Shown piece after piece: positions 51,808-60,492 of a stretch of 64,000 nucleotides of DNA. The stretch covers positions 53,990-117,989 of the forward strand of contig NZ_QGTG01000013.1 of NCBI RefSeq assembly GCF_003182155.1, read 5' to 3'. Below the pieces are notes generated by a model. The model was not told the origin of the DNA. It saw only the letters and a program-made list of their open reading frames with translations, and did no database searches. Source of the stretch: Chitinophaga sp. S165. Its GTDB lineage: Bacteria > Bacteroidota > Bacteroidia > Chitinophagales > Chitinophagaceae. The position numbers and the translations under genes were made by a program. The stretch's first letter is position 1. The number at the start of each line of letters is the position of its first letter.

Positions 51808-52872
51808 ATGTGGAACCAACAACTGTATGATGATGCAGTAAAATTATTGAAAGGGCTGATCTCCATTCCCTCTCTGAGCAGGGAGGAACAGGGGACTGCC
51901 CAATTGATCGCTGATTTCCTGAAAGAGCGGAATATCCCTTATCAGCAACACCTGAATAACATATGGGCAAAGAACAAACATTTTGATCCTGCCAAGCCTG
52001 TAATTGTTTTTAATTCTCACCACGATACTGTAAAACCCAATCCGCAATACACACGCGACCCATTTTCTCCCGATGTTGAAGACGGTAAACTGTACGGTCT
52101 TGGCAGCAATGACGCAGGCGGATGCCTGGTAAGTCTTATCGCTACTTTCCTGCATTTCTATGAACGCAGCGATATGGCCTATAATATCATTCTGACTGCT
52201 ACAGCGGAAGAAGAGATCAGTGGAGTGAACGGTATTGAGAGCATTCTTTCACAGTTGCCTGCTATTGAATTTGCGATAGTGGGAGAGCCAACTTTAACAC
52301 AGCTGGCTACTGCAGAAAAAGGCCTGATGGTGCTGGATTGTACAGTGACTGGTAAAGCAGGGCATGCAGCGCGTGATGAGGGAGAAAATGCATTGTACAA
52401 AGCATTGCCTGATATTGAGTGGTTCAGGACCTATCGTTTCCCGAAAGTATCTGATACTTTGGGACCGGTTAAGATGAGCGTAACAGTGATCAACACTTCC
52501 AATAAAGCGCATAATGTGGTGCCGGCGGATTGTACCTTTGTGGTAGACGTGCGTGTAACAGAGCAATATACGCTGGAAGAAGTGCTGGAGATCATCCGTG
52601 CGAATGTAAAATGTGAAGTGAAGCCCCGTTCATTGCGTATGCGTCCTTCGGGTATCCCGATAGACCATCCGTTCGTACAGGGAGGATTACGTCATGGTAA
52701 GACGACCTATGGATCGCCTACCACGTCAGACCAGGCGCTGATACCGGCTACATCTATCAAGATGGGGCCCGGCGATTCTGCCCGGTCACATACAGCAGAT
52801 GAATACATCCACCTGGATGAGATCCGTCAGGGTATTGATAGTTATATTAAATTACTGGAAGAAATCTTGTAG
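51808..52872 (+). CDS. argE': M20 metallopeptidase, N-succinyl(acetyl)citrulline deacylase
   Basis: A 354-residue zinc-dependent amidohydrolase. Metal ligands are recognisable in NSHHDTVKPN, GLGSNDAGGC, TAEEEISGVNG (catalytic Glu pair), VGEPT and TSDQALIP near the C-terminus. In this pathway it removes the acyl group from N-acyl-citrulline to give citrulline for ArgG. ArgE/DapE-like family membership is certain. Succinyl specificity is inferred from argF'. Confidence 0.9.
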   Translation: MWNQQLYDDAVKLLKGLISIPSLSREEQGTAQLIADFLKERNIPYQQHLNNIWAKNKHFDPAKPVIVFNSHHDTVKPNPQYTRDPFSPDVEDGKLYGLGSNDAGGCLVSLIATFLHFYERSDMAYNIILTATAEEEISGVNGIESILSQLPAIEFAIVGEPTLTQLATAEKGLMVLDCTVTGKAGHAARDEGENALYKALPDIEWFRTYRFPKVSDTLGPVKMSVTVINTSNKAHNVVPADCTFVVDVRVTEQYTLEEVLEIIRANVKCEVKPRSLRMRPSGIPIDHPFVQGGLRHGKTTYGSPTTSDQALIPATSIKMGPGDSARSHTADEYIHLDEIRQGIDSYIKLLEEIL

Positions 52873-52874
52873 AT

Positions 52875-54206
52875 ATGAAAATCTGGCAAAAGGATAAAGC
52901 TGCGCTGGCAGAAGTGGACCGGTTTACAGTCGGTAAAGATCGTGAAATGGATGCTTACCTGGCGCCATTCGATGTGCTGGGATCCCTGGCGCATACAACC
53001 ATGCTGGAAAGCATCGGTTTGTTGACAGCAGACGAACTGGCGATCCTGCAAAAGGAATTAAAACAGATATACAAAGAGATACAGGAAGGTAATTTTACAC
53101 TGGAAGATGGGGTAGAAGATATCCATTCGCAGGTAGAACTATTACTTACCCGCAGACTGGGTGAAGTAGGCAAAAAGATCCACAGTGGCCGTTCCCGTAA
53201 CGACCAGGTGCTGGTAGACCTTAAGCTGTTCCTCCGTCATGAACTGGAAGTACTGGTAGGCGAGGTGAAAACCTTGTTCGACCTGCTGCAACAGAAAAGT
53301 ATCCAATACAAAGACCACCTGATACCAGGTTATACGCATTTGCAGATAGCAATGCCATCGTCTTTCGGATTATGGTTTGGCGCATATGCAGAAAGCCTGG
53401 TGGATGATCTGACGGTTTTGCAGGGTGCATATAAAGTAGTGAACAAAAATCCATTGGGATCTGCTGCAGGGTATGGTTCTTCTTTTCCGTTGAACCGTAC
53501 AATGACCACACAGTTGCTGGGTTTTGACGATCTGAACTACAACGTGGTGTATGCACAAATGGGCCGTGGTAAGACAGAAAAGATCGTTTCATTTGCGCTT
53601 GCAGGAATCGCTTCTACGCTGGCTAAAATGTCTATGGATGCATGCCTGTTCATGAACCAGAACTTCGGCTTTATCAGTTTCCCTGATGAACTGACAACCG
53701 GTTCAAGCATTATGCCTCATAAGAAGAATCCTGATGTATGGGAATTGATCCGTTCACATGGTAATAAACTGCAGGCATTGCCGAATGAAATAACCATGAT
53801 GATCACGAACCTGCCCAGCGGTTATCATCGTGATCTGCAGCTACTGAAAGAGAACCTGTTCCCTGCATTTGGCGTGCTGAAAGATTGTTTACGGATGGCT
53901 GGTTTAATGCTGGAAAACATCCGCGTTAAAGAAAACATCCTCGATGATGAGAAATACCGTTACCTGTTCAGTGTTGAAGTGGTGAACCGTCTTGTACTGG
54001 AAGGTGTACCGTTCCGCGAAGCATATAAGCAGGTGGGGCTGGATATAGAAAAAGGAAACTTCGCACCTGAACAAACCGTGCAGCATACGCATGAAGGAAG
54101 TATCGGTAATCCAGGCAACGAAGAAGTGAACAGGATGATGGCAGAAGTGCTCAAAGGATTTCCTTTTGGAAAAGTAGCGGGCGCAATAGAGAAGCTGTTG
54201 AGTTAA
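52875..54206 (+). CDS. argH: Argininosuccinate lyase
   Basis: A 443-residue lyase splitting argininosuccinate to arginine and fumarate. It carries VEDIHSQVELLLTRRLGE, HSGRSRNDQVLVDLKLFLR, PGYTHLQIAMPSSFG and the signature GSSIMPHKKNPDVWEL with the catalytic Ser. It is the last gene of the operon, 2 bp after argE', and is followed by a 24-bp-stem terminator. Confidence 0.97.
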   Translation: MKIWQKDKAALAEVDRFTVGKDREMDAYLAPFDVLGSLAHTTMLESIGLLTADELAILQKELKQIYKEIQEGNFTLEDGVEDIHSQVELLLTRRLGEVGKKIHSGRSRNDQVLVDLKLFLRHELEVLVGEVKTLFDLLQQKSIQYKDHLIPGYTHLQIAMPSSFGLWFGAYAESLVDDLTVLQGAYKVVNKNPLGSAAGYGSSFPLNRTMTTQLLGFDDLNYNVVYAQMGRGKTEKIVSFALAGIASTLAKMSMDACLFMNQNFGFISFPDELTTGSSIMPHKKNPDVWELIRSHGNKLQALPNEITMMITNLPSGYHRDLQLLKENLFPAFGVLKDCLRMAGLMLENIRVKENILDDEKYRYLFSVEVVNRLVLEGVPFREAYKQVGLDIEKGNFAPEQTVQHTHEGSIGNPGNEEVNRMMAEVLKGFPFGKVAGAIEKLLS

Positions 54207-54219
54207 GCAAAGATCTATA

Positions 54220-54270
54220 TATAAAAGAAGAAGCCTGAAAGTATTGTACTTTCAGGCTTCTTCTTTTATA
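54220..54270. terminator. Bidirectional terminator with a perfect 24-bp stem
   Basis: The arms 54220-54243 and 54247-54270 are perfectly complementary around a TTG loop. The A- and T-rich ends serve both argH and the convergent secreted-protein gene. Confidence 0.9.
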
Positions 54271-54279
54271 CCGTATTTA

Positions 54280-55827
54280 CTAAATAGCTTCGATAGATAA
54301 CTTAGTGGATTTCTCCTTTTCGTCAAACTCAGAAACAATAATGTGGCCATCCTTTGCAGGATAGATATTTGTTTTCATCTGATTATTTTTCCTTGTTATT
54401 TTCCGTACGATCTTTTTCTCGTTGACATTGTAGATAATGATGTCTTTCTCGCCCTTAACGATCAGGAAGGAAGTTTTTGTATCCTGGTTGGTTAAGGAAT
54501 AAAAACTGCAGTTATCCATAGATGGTGCTACATTCTTTTGTTTGTATTTTTCAGTACCGATACTGTCAATGTAGTTGATCTTACCGTTTTTATCCATTTG
54601 CATCAGCAGCACATCATCGTAAGAATAGGAGCCGAATGCACCGCAACCTTGCAGGATATAATAGGGGATCAGCGTTGGCAGTAAGACCATACCGGCGATG
54701 ATAGCTCCCTTGTTTTTCTTTGCAGTAAGATGGCTTCCCAGAAAATAAGTGTTACCGTCAAAATCCCTGAAAGAAGGGCGTGGCACGATATGCCCTTGAG
54801 CACTGTTGATGTAACCTTTGGCGGTGATATCTTTACTGGCGCTATCGGCCCAGCAGGAATAAACAGTTTTCACATCTTCTTTATGAGCACTGTTTATATC
54901 CATTTTGAAAATACCCTGGAACTCTCCGTTGTAGATACGATAAATGTCGCTTGTGGTGCTATTCCAGGATTTGCCGACAACGCCGGAGATGTATAGTTTG
55001 CCGGTGGCAGGGTCGTTCCCGAAACCGAGGATATCCAGCATACGTTGTTTTTTATCTTTCAGCTGCAATTTCAGTGTAGGAGAGTTTGCGGTACCGCTGT
55101 ATCCGTACAGGGTATAACCGCTGCGGGAATCCATATCTGCTTTTTGGGTCAGCAGGTAAATATCATCACCGGCAGTATGCAGATAATAACTGCCTGCGAT
55201 CTCTTTTACCTGCCTTTCACTGATCTTTTCGCCGGCTGCATTGAAAGTGAGCAAAGGTTTTTTAGTCTTATCACCGTAGAAGGCGGCAAAACCCACGCCT
55301 GTGATATTTTTCAGCTGGATGTCTTGTTTAAACGGGCGTATTCCCATTTCATATTCTTTCAGCGCTACATAAATATCGACGTCTGCCTTCTTTTCAAAGG
55401 TTTTCGTGATCTCGCCCTGAAGGTTGATGAACTGTGCGAAGAAAGATACATAACCTTTCCTTGCTGCTTTTTTGTAAGAGATCTTATGTCTCGGAGTTGT
55501 GCCTAATACATCACTTTTAATGTAGGCGAGGCAGAGGATGTCCTGTTCGAAGGATACATCCCGCAGGTTCAGCTTCTGCTGACGGAACTTCACCTTTCCG
55601 ATGTCGTTCAGGTTTTCGTCCATGATGACGATCTCGTAATTAAAAGAGTCCTTGCTGGCTTTTTCCAGTTCAGTGAATGTCAGGTAACCTACGAGACTTC
55701 CATCCTGCAGAATGCTGTGCAGGGAGGTGGAAATGCCGCCGCTTACCTGTTTGAATACCCTGGATTGGGCATGGGCACTGAATACGATAAATAAAGTGTA
55801 CAGGAATAATAAAAAGTGTTTTTTCAT
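54280..55827 (-). CDS. Secreted protein of unknown function
   Basis: A 515-residue protein with a signal peptide (1-20, ending SAHA) and no further membrane segment except a weak hydrophobic stretch (about 375-395, GAIIAGMVLLPTLIPYYI). The rest is beta-rich with regular short strands such as YEIVIMDENLNDIGKV, TFNAAGEKISERQV and IVSEFDEKEKSTKLS, suggesting a propeller-like fold. I do not recognise the family. A perfect 16-bp palindrome 150 bp upstream may control it. Confidence 0.7.
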   Translation of the reverse strand: MKKHFLLFLYTLFIVFSAHAQSRVFKQVSGGISTSLHSILQDGSLVGYLTFTELEKASKDSFNYEIVIMDENLNDIGKVKFRQQKLNLRDVSFEQDILCLAYIKSDVLGTTPRHKISYKKAARKGYVSFFAQFINLQGEITKTFEKKADVDIYVALKEYEMGIRPFKQDIQLKNITGVGFAAFYGDKTKKPLLTFNAAGEKISERQVKEIAGSYYLHTAGDDIYLLTQKADMDSRSGYTLYGYSGTANSPTLKLQLKDKKQRMLDILGFGNDPATGKLYISGVVGKSWNSTTSDIYRIYNGEFQGIFKMDINSAHKEDVKTVYSCWADSASKDITAKGYINSAQGHIVPRPSFRDFDGNTYFLGSHLTAKKNKGAIIAGMVLLPTLIPYYILQGCGAFGSYSYDDVLLMQMDKNGKINYIDSIGTEKYKQKNVAPSMDNCSFYSLTNQDTKTSFLIVKGEKDIIIYNVNEKKIVRKITRKNNQMKTNIYPAKDGHIIVSEFDEKEKSTKLSIEAI

Positions 55828-55974
55828 CTTGAATGTTTGAAGAGTGCTACTATGCAGTATGGGTTTAAATGTTGTTTGTACAGGGCCTGTACCGGTCTGA
55901 AAGGATGATTTGCAATAAAAGTCTTACTTCAGGGCTTTTATGTTTAAACGCGCTGTCAGGTATATGGACAGTTA

Positions 55975-55990
55975 TGGTCACATGTGACCA
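55975..55990. promoter_or_regulatory. Perfect 16-bp palindrome TGGTCACATGTGACCA
   Basis: A 16-bp perfect dyad lies about 150 bp upstream of the secreted-protein start. It contains GTCAC/GTGAC half-sites typical of dimeric regulators. The regulator is unknown. Confidence 0.5.
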
Positions 55991-56114
55991 GGTATAGAGT
56001 ATCATGCAATGTCCCCTTGAAGGTATAGGTATGAGTTTCAATGCAATATAGTAAAAATTAATACTATGTAACAGGAAAAGATTTTTAAGTGCAGTCAGGG
56101 GAACAGTAGGAAAT

Positions 56115-56145
56115 AAAAAGGGCTGACCCGAGGCCAGCCCTTTTT
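56115..56145 (-). terminator. Terminator of the TonB receptor gene
   Basis: An 11-bp perfect stem AAAAAGGGCTG/CAGCCCTTTTT with a 9-nt loop. On the minus strand it ends in T. Confidence 0.85.
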
Positions 56146-56161
56146 CGATTTTAAGGCTAAA

Positions 56162-58537
56162 TTAGAAGGCTATATTGATGCCGGCGAAGAAATTGGTGCC
56201 AGCCATCGGATAATACCCGTTTGTTGATTTTTCAACCCCTTCCTCTTTAAATGCGTATGTCCATCCGTTGGGAGAGTACTTCTTGTTCCAGATGTTGTTC
56301 AGCATAAACTGTAAACCGAGCTCTTTGAACAGCGGTTGAGGTATCACGTAGTTGATGCGGAGATCGTTTGTATAATAACCGTCCAGGCTGCGTTCTTTAG
56401 TGCTGGTATTATCCAGGTACTGTCTGCTTACATACTTGCCTATCAGGCTTATTTCCATGTTCCTGATCGGTTTTGCAGTGAGCGTATAACCGCCTACAAA
56501 AGAAGGAGAGAAGGCAATATCGCTGTTGCTGTAAGTAACGGTGTCCTGCAGCCCGTTATCGTAGTTATCAACAAAGTTGCTGAAGTCTTTTACTTTGTTG
56601 CGACTGATAGCTGCATTGGCCGACAAGGTAAAGAGGTGACCCAGTCTGGTACTGGCCTGCAGCTCTAAACCTGCACGGTAGCTCTTTGGAATGTTAGTGC
56701 GGGTATAAGCGCCTACATCGTTCAGCTGACCGGTTTGCACCAGTTGGTTTTTGTAGTCCATGTAGTAGGCTGTAGCCTGGAATACAAGATTGCCGGTACG
56801 GTAGGAATATCCTGCTTCCACATCACGCAATGTTTCGTGTTTTGGTGTATTGTTCACACCTGCTTCGAAGTCATCACGGTTTGGCTCTTTATTGCCGACA
56901 GCAAAGGAAGCGTACACTTCCTGGCGATCGTTCAGCGTGTAAGATATACCTGCTTTCGGATTGAAGAAGTTGTAATCGTTATGTTGTATCAGGTGCGGAT
57001 TATCATCAAATCCGTCGATATTATATTTAACTGTGCGGTATTGCAGATCGGCGAACAGGCGAAGGTCATGCGTCAATTTGTATTCGCCTTTCCAGTATAC
57101 GTTCAGATCGCGTTTGAAAGCATCGTTGTTGTAATATTGATGATCTTTACCTATACCGTACTGTGCCCAGATGATCTTTCCAAAGTGTGCGCCTTCATAG
57201 CGGTTCCAGCCGCCGCCCAGGCTCCAGTTCAGTTTGTCGCCTTTATAGTTCACGGAAAAGATGCCGCCGTAGAAATCGTTTTTCAACCATAGCTGACGGA
57301 TCAGGTCTGTTGTTGTTACAGGCGCGCCATTGATGACAGGGTCTGGCAGGCCATAGTCAGCAAATGCTTCGCCTTCCCTGTATTGCTCATAGTAACCTCT
57401 GCCATGCGTATAGTGTGCTGCAACGTTGAAGTCGAGCTTTGAACTGAGGGATTGGTTCAGGAATAACTGGTAATGGTCCTGTTGGTAGTTATCAGTTTCG
57501 TTATCATAGTAGGAACCGTCAGCACGTTGACCGGCGGAATTATACGTACGATGTGTTCTCAGTGAATCGAAAGGTACGCCGTTCCATGCCTGGTAAGTTT
57601 TTTCTTTACCTGAAAATACATTGAGGCGGATAGCGGTATTCTTTGAAATATAGGCAGCGGAAGTATAGAAGGAACGAAGATCAGAAGTAGCACGGTCAAT
57701 ATATCCATCAGAAGAGATCTTGGATAATCTTGCATCGATGGTGAAGTGATCATTGATCAAACCGGAACCTGCTTTCACTGTGTGTTTCCAGGAGTTAAAA
57801 GAGCCATAGCTGTTGCTGATCTCACCATAAGCTTTATCTCTGAAATCGTTGGTACTAAGGTTGAGCGAAGCTCCAAAAGCACCGGCGCCATTGGTAGAAG
57901 TACCTACGCCACGTTGCAACTGGATGCTGCTAACGGAAGAAGCAAAGTCGGGCATATTCACGAAGAAGGTACCTTGTGATTCGGCATCATTGATAGGGAT
58001 ACCGTTTGCGGTGACATTGATACGGGTGATATCCGATCCTCTCACACGGATACCGGTATAACCGATACCTGTTCCTGCATCGGAATTAGTGACTACACCC
58101 GGTTGCTGATTGAGGAGGAGCGGCAGGTCCTGTCCGAGGTTCTGCTTTTTGATATCTTCCGCAGTCAGCGTAGACTGTGTGAAGGGCGAATGTTCTCCGG
58201 CGCGCAGACTGGTGATCTCAACAGGTTTTACAAAGAGGCCTGTTTCTTCCAGGGAGATGTCTGTCTGGACGGTATTGCCGGCAGCATTGATATTTGCAGT
58301 GAATGTTTTGAAGCCAAGATAGCTGGCCTGTAAAGTATACTGACCTTTCGAAGGGATAGTGAAACGGTATTGGCCGTTTGCATTAGTATGTACGCCGTTG
58401 CCGGCGGAAGGGATACTCACAGACACACCCTGCAGTGGTTTGCCACTGTTCTTGTCGGTCACTGTTCCTGTCAGCACAGTTTGCGCGTGCACAGTACTTA
58501 AGCTGCAGAGCAGCAAAAGAAATAAAAATTGTCTCAT
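56162..58537 (-). CDS. TonB-dependent outer membrane receptor under TPP riboswitch control, likely thiamine or precursor importer
   Basis: A 791-residue outer membrane receptor. A signal peptide (1-18, ending VHA) precedes a carboxypeptidase-regulatory-like domain (about 19-105, VLTGTVTDKNSGKPLQGVSVS). The plug (about 120-230) has TLTAEDIKKQNLGQDLPLLL, GIGYTGIRVRGSD and the NVTANGIPINDAESQG block. The rest is a beta-barrel ending in Phe. The leader carries a TPP riboswitch, so uptake of thiamine, TPP or a precursor is the likely role. No thi genes are in the window. It is monocistronic. Confidence 0.92.
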   Translation of the reverse strand: MRQFLFLLLLCSLSTVHAQTVLTGTVTDKNSGKPLQGVSVSIPSAGNGVHTNANGQYRFTIPSKGQYTLQASYLGFKTFTANINAAGNTVQTDISLEETGLFVKPVEITSLRAGEHSPFTQSTLTAEDIKKQNLGQDLPLLLNQQPGVVTNSDAGTGIGYTGIRVRGSDITRINVTANGIPINDAESQGTFFVNMPDFASSVSSIQLQRGVGTSTNGAGAFGASLNLSTNDFRDKAYGEISNSYGSFNSWKHTVKAGSGLINDHFTIDARLSKISSDGYIDRATSDLRSFYTSAAYISKNTAIRLNVFSGKEKTYQAWNGVPFDSLRTHRTYNSAGQRADGSYYDNETDNYQQDHYQLFLNQSLSSKLDFNVAAHYTHGRGYYEQYREGEAFADYGLPDPVINGAPVTTTDLIRQLWLKNDFYGGIFSVNYKGDKLNWSLGGGWNRYEGAHFGKIIWAQYGIGKDHQYYNNDAFKRDLNVYWKGEYKLTHDLRLFADLQYRTVKYNIDGFDDNPHLIQHNDYNFFNPKAGISYTLNDRQEVYASFAVGNKEPNRDDFEAGVNNTPKHETLRDVEAGYSYRTGNLVFQATAYYMDYKNQLVQTGQLNDVGAYTRTNIPKSYRAGLELQASTRLGHLFTLSANAAISRNKVKDFSNFVDNYDNGLQDTVTYSNSDIAFSPSFVGGYTLTAKPIRNMEISLIGKYVSRQYLDNTSTKERSLDGYYTNDLRINYVIPQPLFKELGLQFMLNNIWNKKYSPNGWTYAFKEEGVEKSTNGYYPMAGTNFFAGINIAF

Positions 58538-58587
58538 GGACTATGACGGTTTAATAGCTTACAATCTGTAGCTTCTTTCAACATGTG

Positions 58588-58692
58588 GGTAAGGAAGAGA
58601 TTGTTCGCTTACCTTTCCTAAACAGCATTACCTGGTCAGGTTCAACGGGTCTGATCTCAGCCTGATAGTAAGGCACCCCGAGGTGAAACCGG
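58588..58692 (-). promoter_or_regulatory. TPP (THI-box) riboswitch with competing hairpin
   Basis: Read on the minus strand, the core (58611-58684) contains CGGGGTGCC, the hallmark GGCTGAGAT, GACCC, GAACCTGACCAGG and TAATGC, the conserved TPP aptamer strings. Closing helix P1 pairs ACCT/AGGT at its ends. Immediately downstream, GGTAAG pairs with CTTACC (58588-58613) and uses the 3' strand of P1, so the two structures are mutually exclusive. That fits an expression platform controlling the receptor gene 50 bp further on. Genetic OFF by TPP is the usual mode. Confidence 0.92.
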
Positions 58693-58740
58693 GAGTTTTG
58701 AATGCTAATTTGCGCCAGTGCGCACTCCTGTTTCCAGGAG

Positions 58741-58748
58741 CAAAGTTA
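58741..58748 (-). promoter_or_regulatory. -7 promoter box of the TPP-regulated receptor
   Basis: TAACTTTG on the minus strand matches TAnnTTTG exactly and lies 57 bp upstream of the aptamer, in the right place for the transcript start. Confidence 0.6.
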
Positions 58749-58882
58749 TAGCTGCTTCGATTAAAAAGAGAAAATATTTTTCACAATGACAGAAAATGTA
58801 TAATTTTCATTCATTATACATCTCTCCACAAATTGAATCCTCCCTGAACTTTTTTATTGTTAACCAATAATTTGAATCTGTA

Positions 58883-59275
58883 ATGATCAGACTACAGTTA
58901 ATCGGGCATCTTGGACATGATGCAGTTCAGCGGTATGTGAATGGTAAGACCGTACTGGGCTTTCGGGTAGCGCATACGGAGCGGTACACCAACAGGGAAG
59001 GCATATTGCAGGAAAAAACAATTTGGGTGGATTGTTCCTTTTGGGAGCATGAAAAGGTGGGGCCTTATCTTACTACGGGCACACGTGTGTATGTGGATGG
59101 CAATCCATCTGCGGAGGTGTATGTCAATGCTCAAGGTGAGCAGGTCAGCACAATCCGGTTACGTGTGGTTACTCTGCAATTACTTTCAACCCGGCGCGAC
59201 ACCGGAAGGAAAGAAATGGATGGGGAAGAGGCTGCAAAAGCCGAAACGGATGTTACAGACGACCTTCCTTTTTAA
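58883..59275 (+). CDS. ssb: Single-stranded DNA-binding protein
   Basis: A 130-residue SSB. The OB fold covers about 1-105 (LQLIGHLGHDAVQRYVNGKTVLGFRVAH, WVDCSFWEHE, VDGNPSAEVYVNAQGEQV). A short acidic linker ends in DDLPF, the partner-binding tip. Length is shorter than E. coli SSB (178). It may be an accessory SSB rather than the housekeeping copy, since it stands alone and away from rpsF/rpsR. Confidence 0.92.
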   Translation: MIRLQLIGHLGHDAVQRYVNGKTVLGFRVAHTERYTNREGILQEKTIWVDCSFWEHEKVGPYLTTGTRVYVDGNPSAEVYVNAQGEQVSTIRLRVVTLQLLSTRRDTGRKEMDGEEAAKAETDVTDDLPF

Positions 59276-59424
59276 GGATGAGTTGCCGGCTGCAAACATT
59301 CTATCGTTGTAGCGAACGTGACAGTGATGGGGTTGAAACCCTTTGCTGTGAAGCGTTTCAGAGAAAGCAAAAGGATGAATGCTTTGAGTTTTCTATCTTT
59401 TTCAGAGTTTTTTCAGAAAAAGAT

Positions 59425-59454
59425 TTGGCTGGAATGATTTTAATCCTATCTTTG
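59425..59454 (+). promoter_or_regulatory. Bacteroidota promoter of the initiator tRNA gene
   Basis: TTG (59425-59427), 19 bp spacer, TATCTTTG (59447-59454), then 9 bp to the tRNA 5' end. This is an exact consensus arrangement. Confidence 0.85.
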
Positions 59455-59463
59455 CACCCTCAT

Positions 59464-59535
<72 letters not shown>

Positions 59536-59551
59536 CAAAAAATCAAAGCAA

Positions 59552-59583
59552 AAAGAAGCCGAAGTGATTCGGCTTTTTTTATT
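59552..59583 (+). terminator. Terminator of the first initiator tRNA gene
   Basis: An 8-bp stem AAGCCGAA/TTCGGCTT with a GTGA loop is followed by a T-run, 16 bp after the tRNA. Confidence 0.88.
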
Positions 59584-59610
59584 TCAGGAAGTTAAGGAAA
59601 TTCGTTGTGC

Positions 59611-60480
59611 ATGCATAAAGCTGGTTTTGTAAATATCTTCGGTAAGGCCAATGCAGGGAAAAGCACCCTGATGAACGCGCTGGTGGGCGAGAAGCTTGCT
59701 ATTGTATCTCCGAAGGTACAAACGACCCGGCATCGTATCACGGGTGTAGTGACTACACCGGAATACCAGATCGTATTCTCTGATACCCCCGGTATTATCG
59801 ATCCCCGTTACAGGCTGCACGAAAAAATGATGGGTGCTGTTAAGTCAGCGCTGGAAGATGCTGATGTGGCTATGCTGCTCATGGATGCAAAGGAAAACCT
59901 GGATGAGAACCTGGAACTGTTTGGATCTTTGAAACTGAAGGCCCGCAGCATCCTGGTGATCAACAAGTCGGACCTGTTGCTGAAAGAGGAGCTGGACGCA
60001 ATGGTTAAGAAATGTGAAGAGTGGGGAAAAGCCGAAAAGGTGGTGGTGATTTCTGCCATGCAGAAAAAAGGCATTCCGGCATTGCTGGAAAATGTGGTAG
60101 CCATGCTTCCCGAAAGTGACCCCTTCTATCCGGAAGATACGTTAACCGATAAGTCTACACGTTTCTTTGTAGCCGAGATCATCCGGGAAAAGATATTCCA
60201 TCTGTTCGACGAAGAGATCCCTTATCACACTGCAGTAGTTGTTACACAGTACCAGGAGAAGAACACGCTGATCAAGATCTCAGCAGAGATCATTGTAACA
60301 CGCGAGACGCAGAAAGCCATCATTCTGGGTGATAAAGGTGCTTCCATTAAAAAGATCGGTACGCTGGCCCGCCAGGATATCGAGAAATTTGTGGGTTCGA
60401 AAGTTTTCCTTGAACTATTTGTGAAAGTGCGTGGTAAGTGGCGGGATAATGATATTTATTTAAGGGAATACGGTTATTAA
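59611..60480 (+). CDS. era: GTPase Era
   Basis: A 289-residue GTPase needed for 30S ribosome maturation and 16S rRNA 3'-end processing. G1 is FGKANAGKST (many Era have GRPNVGKS), G2 region TTRHRITG, G3 DTPG, and G4 NKSD. The C-terminal KH domain contains ILGDKGASIKKIGTLARQDIEKF. ATG 59611 was taken over a TTG at 59605. It is followed 12 bp later by der, so the two ribosome-assembly GTPases are co-transcribed. Confidence 0.96.
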   Translation: MHKAGFVNIFGKANAGKSTLMNALVGEKLAIVSPKVQTTRHRITGVVTTPEYQIVFSDTPGIIDPRYRLHEKMMGAVKSALEDADVAMLLMDAKENLDENLELFGSLKLKARSILVINKSDLLLKEELDAMVKKCEEWGKAEKVVVISAMQKKGIPALLENVVAMLPESDPFYPEDTLTDKSTRFFVAEIIREKIFHLFDEEIPYHTAVVVTQYQEKNTLIKISAEIIVTRETQKAIILGDKGASIKKIGTLARQDIEKFVGSKVFLELFVKVRGKWRDNDIYLREYGY

Positions 60481-60492
60481 TTTTATTTAGTT

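Larger units (their letters stand above)
55828..56161. other. 334-bp gene-free region with a palindrome and a terminator
   Basis: It holds the promoter side of the secreted-protein gene, the palindrome 55975-55990 and the receptor-gene terminator 56115-56145. No coding potential is seen. Confidence 0.6.

Noticed and set aside
59278..59463. Short open frame after ssb
   Set aside because: No motif or start signal. The tRNA promoter TTG-N19-TATCTTTG lies inside it.
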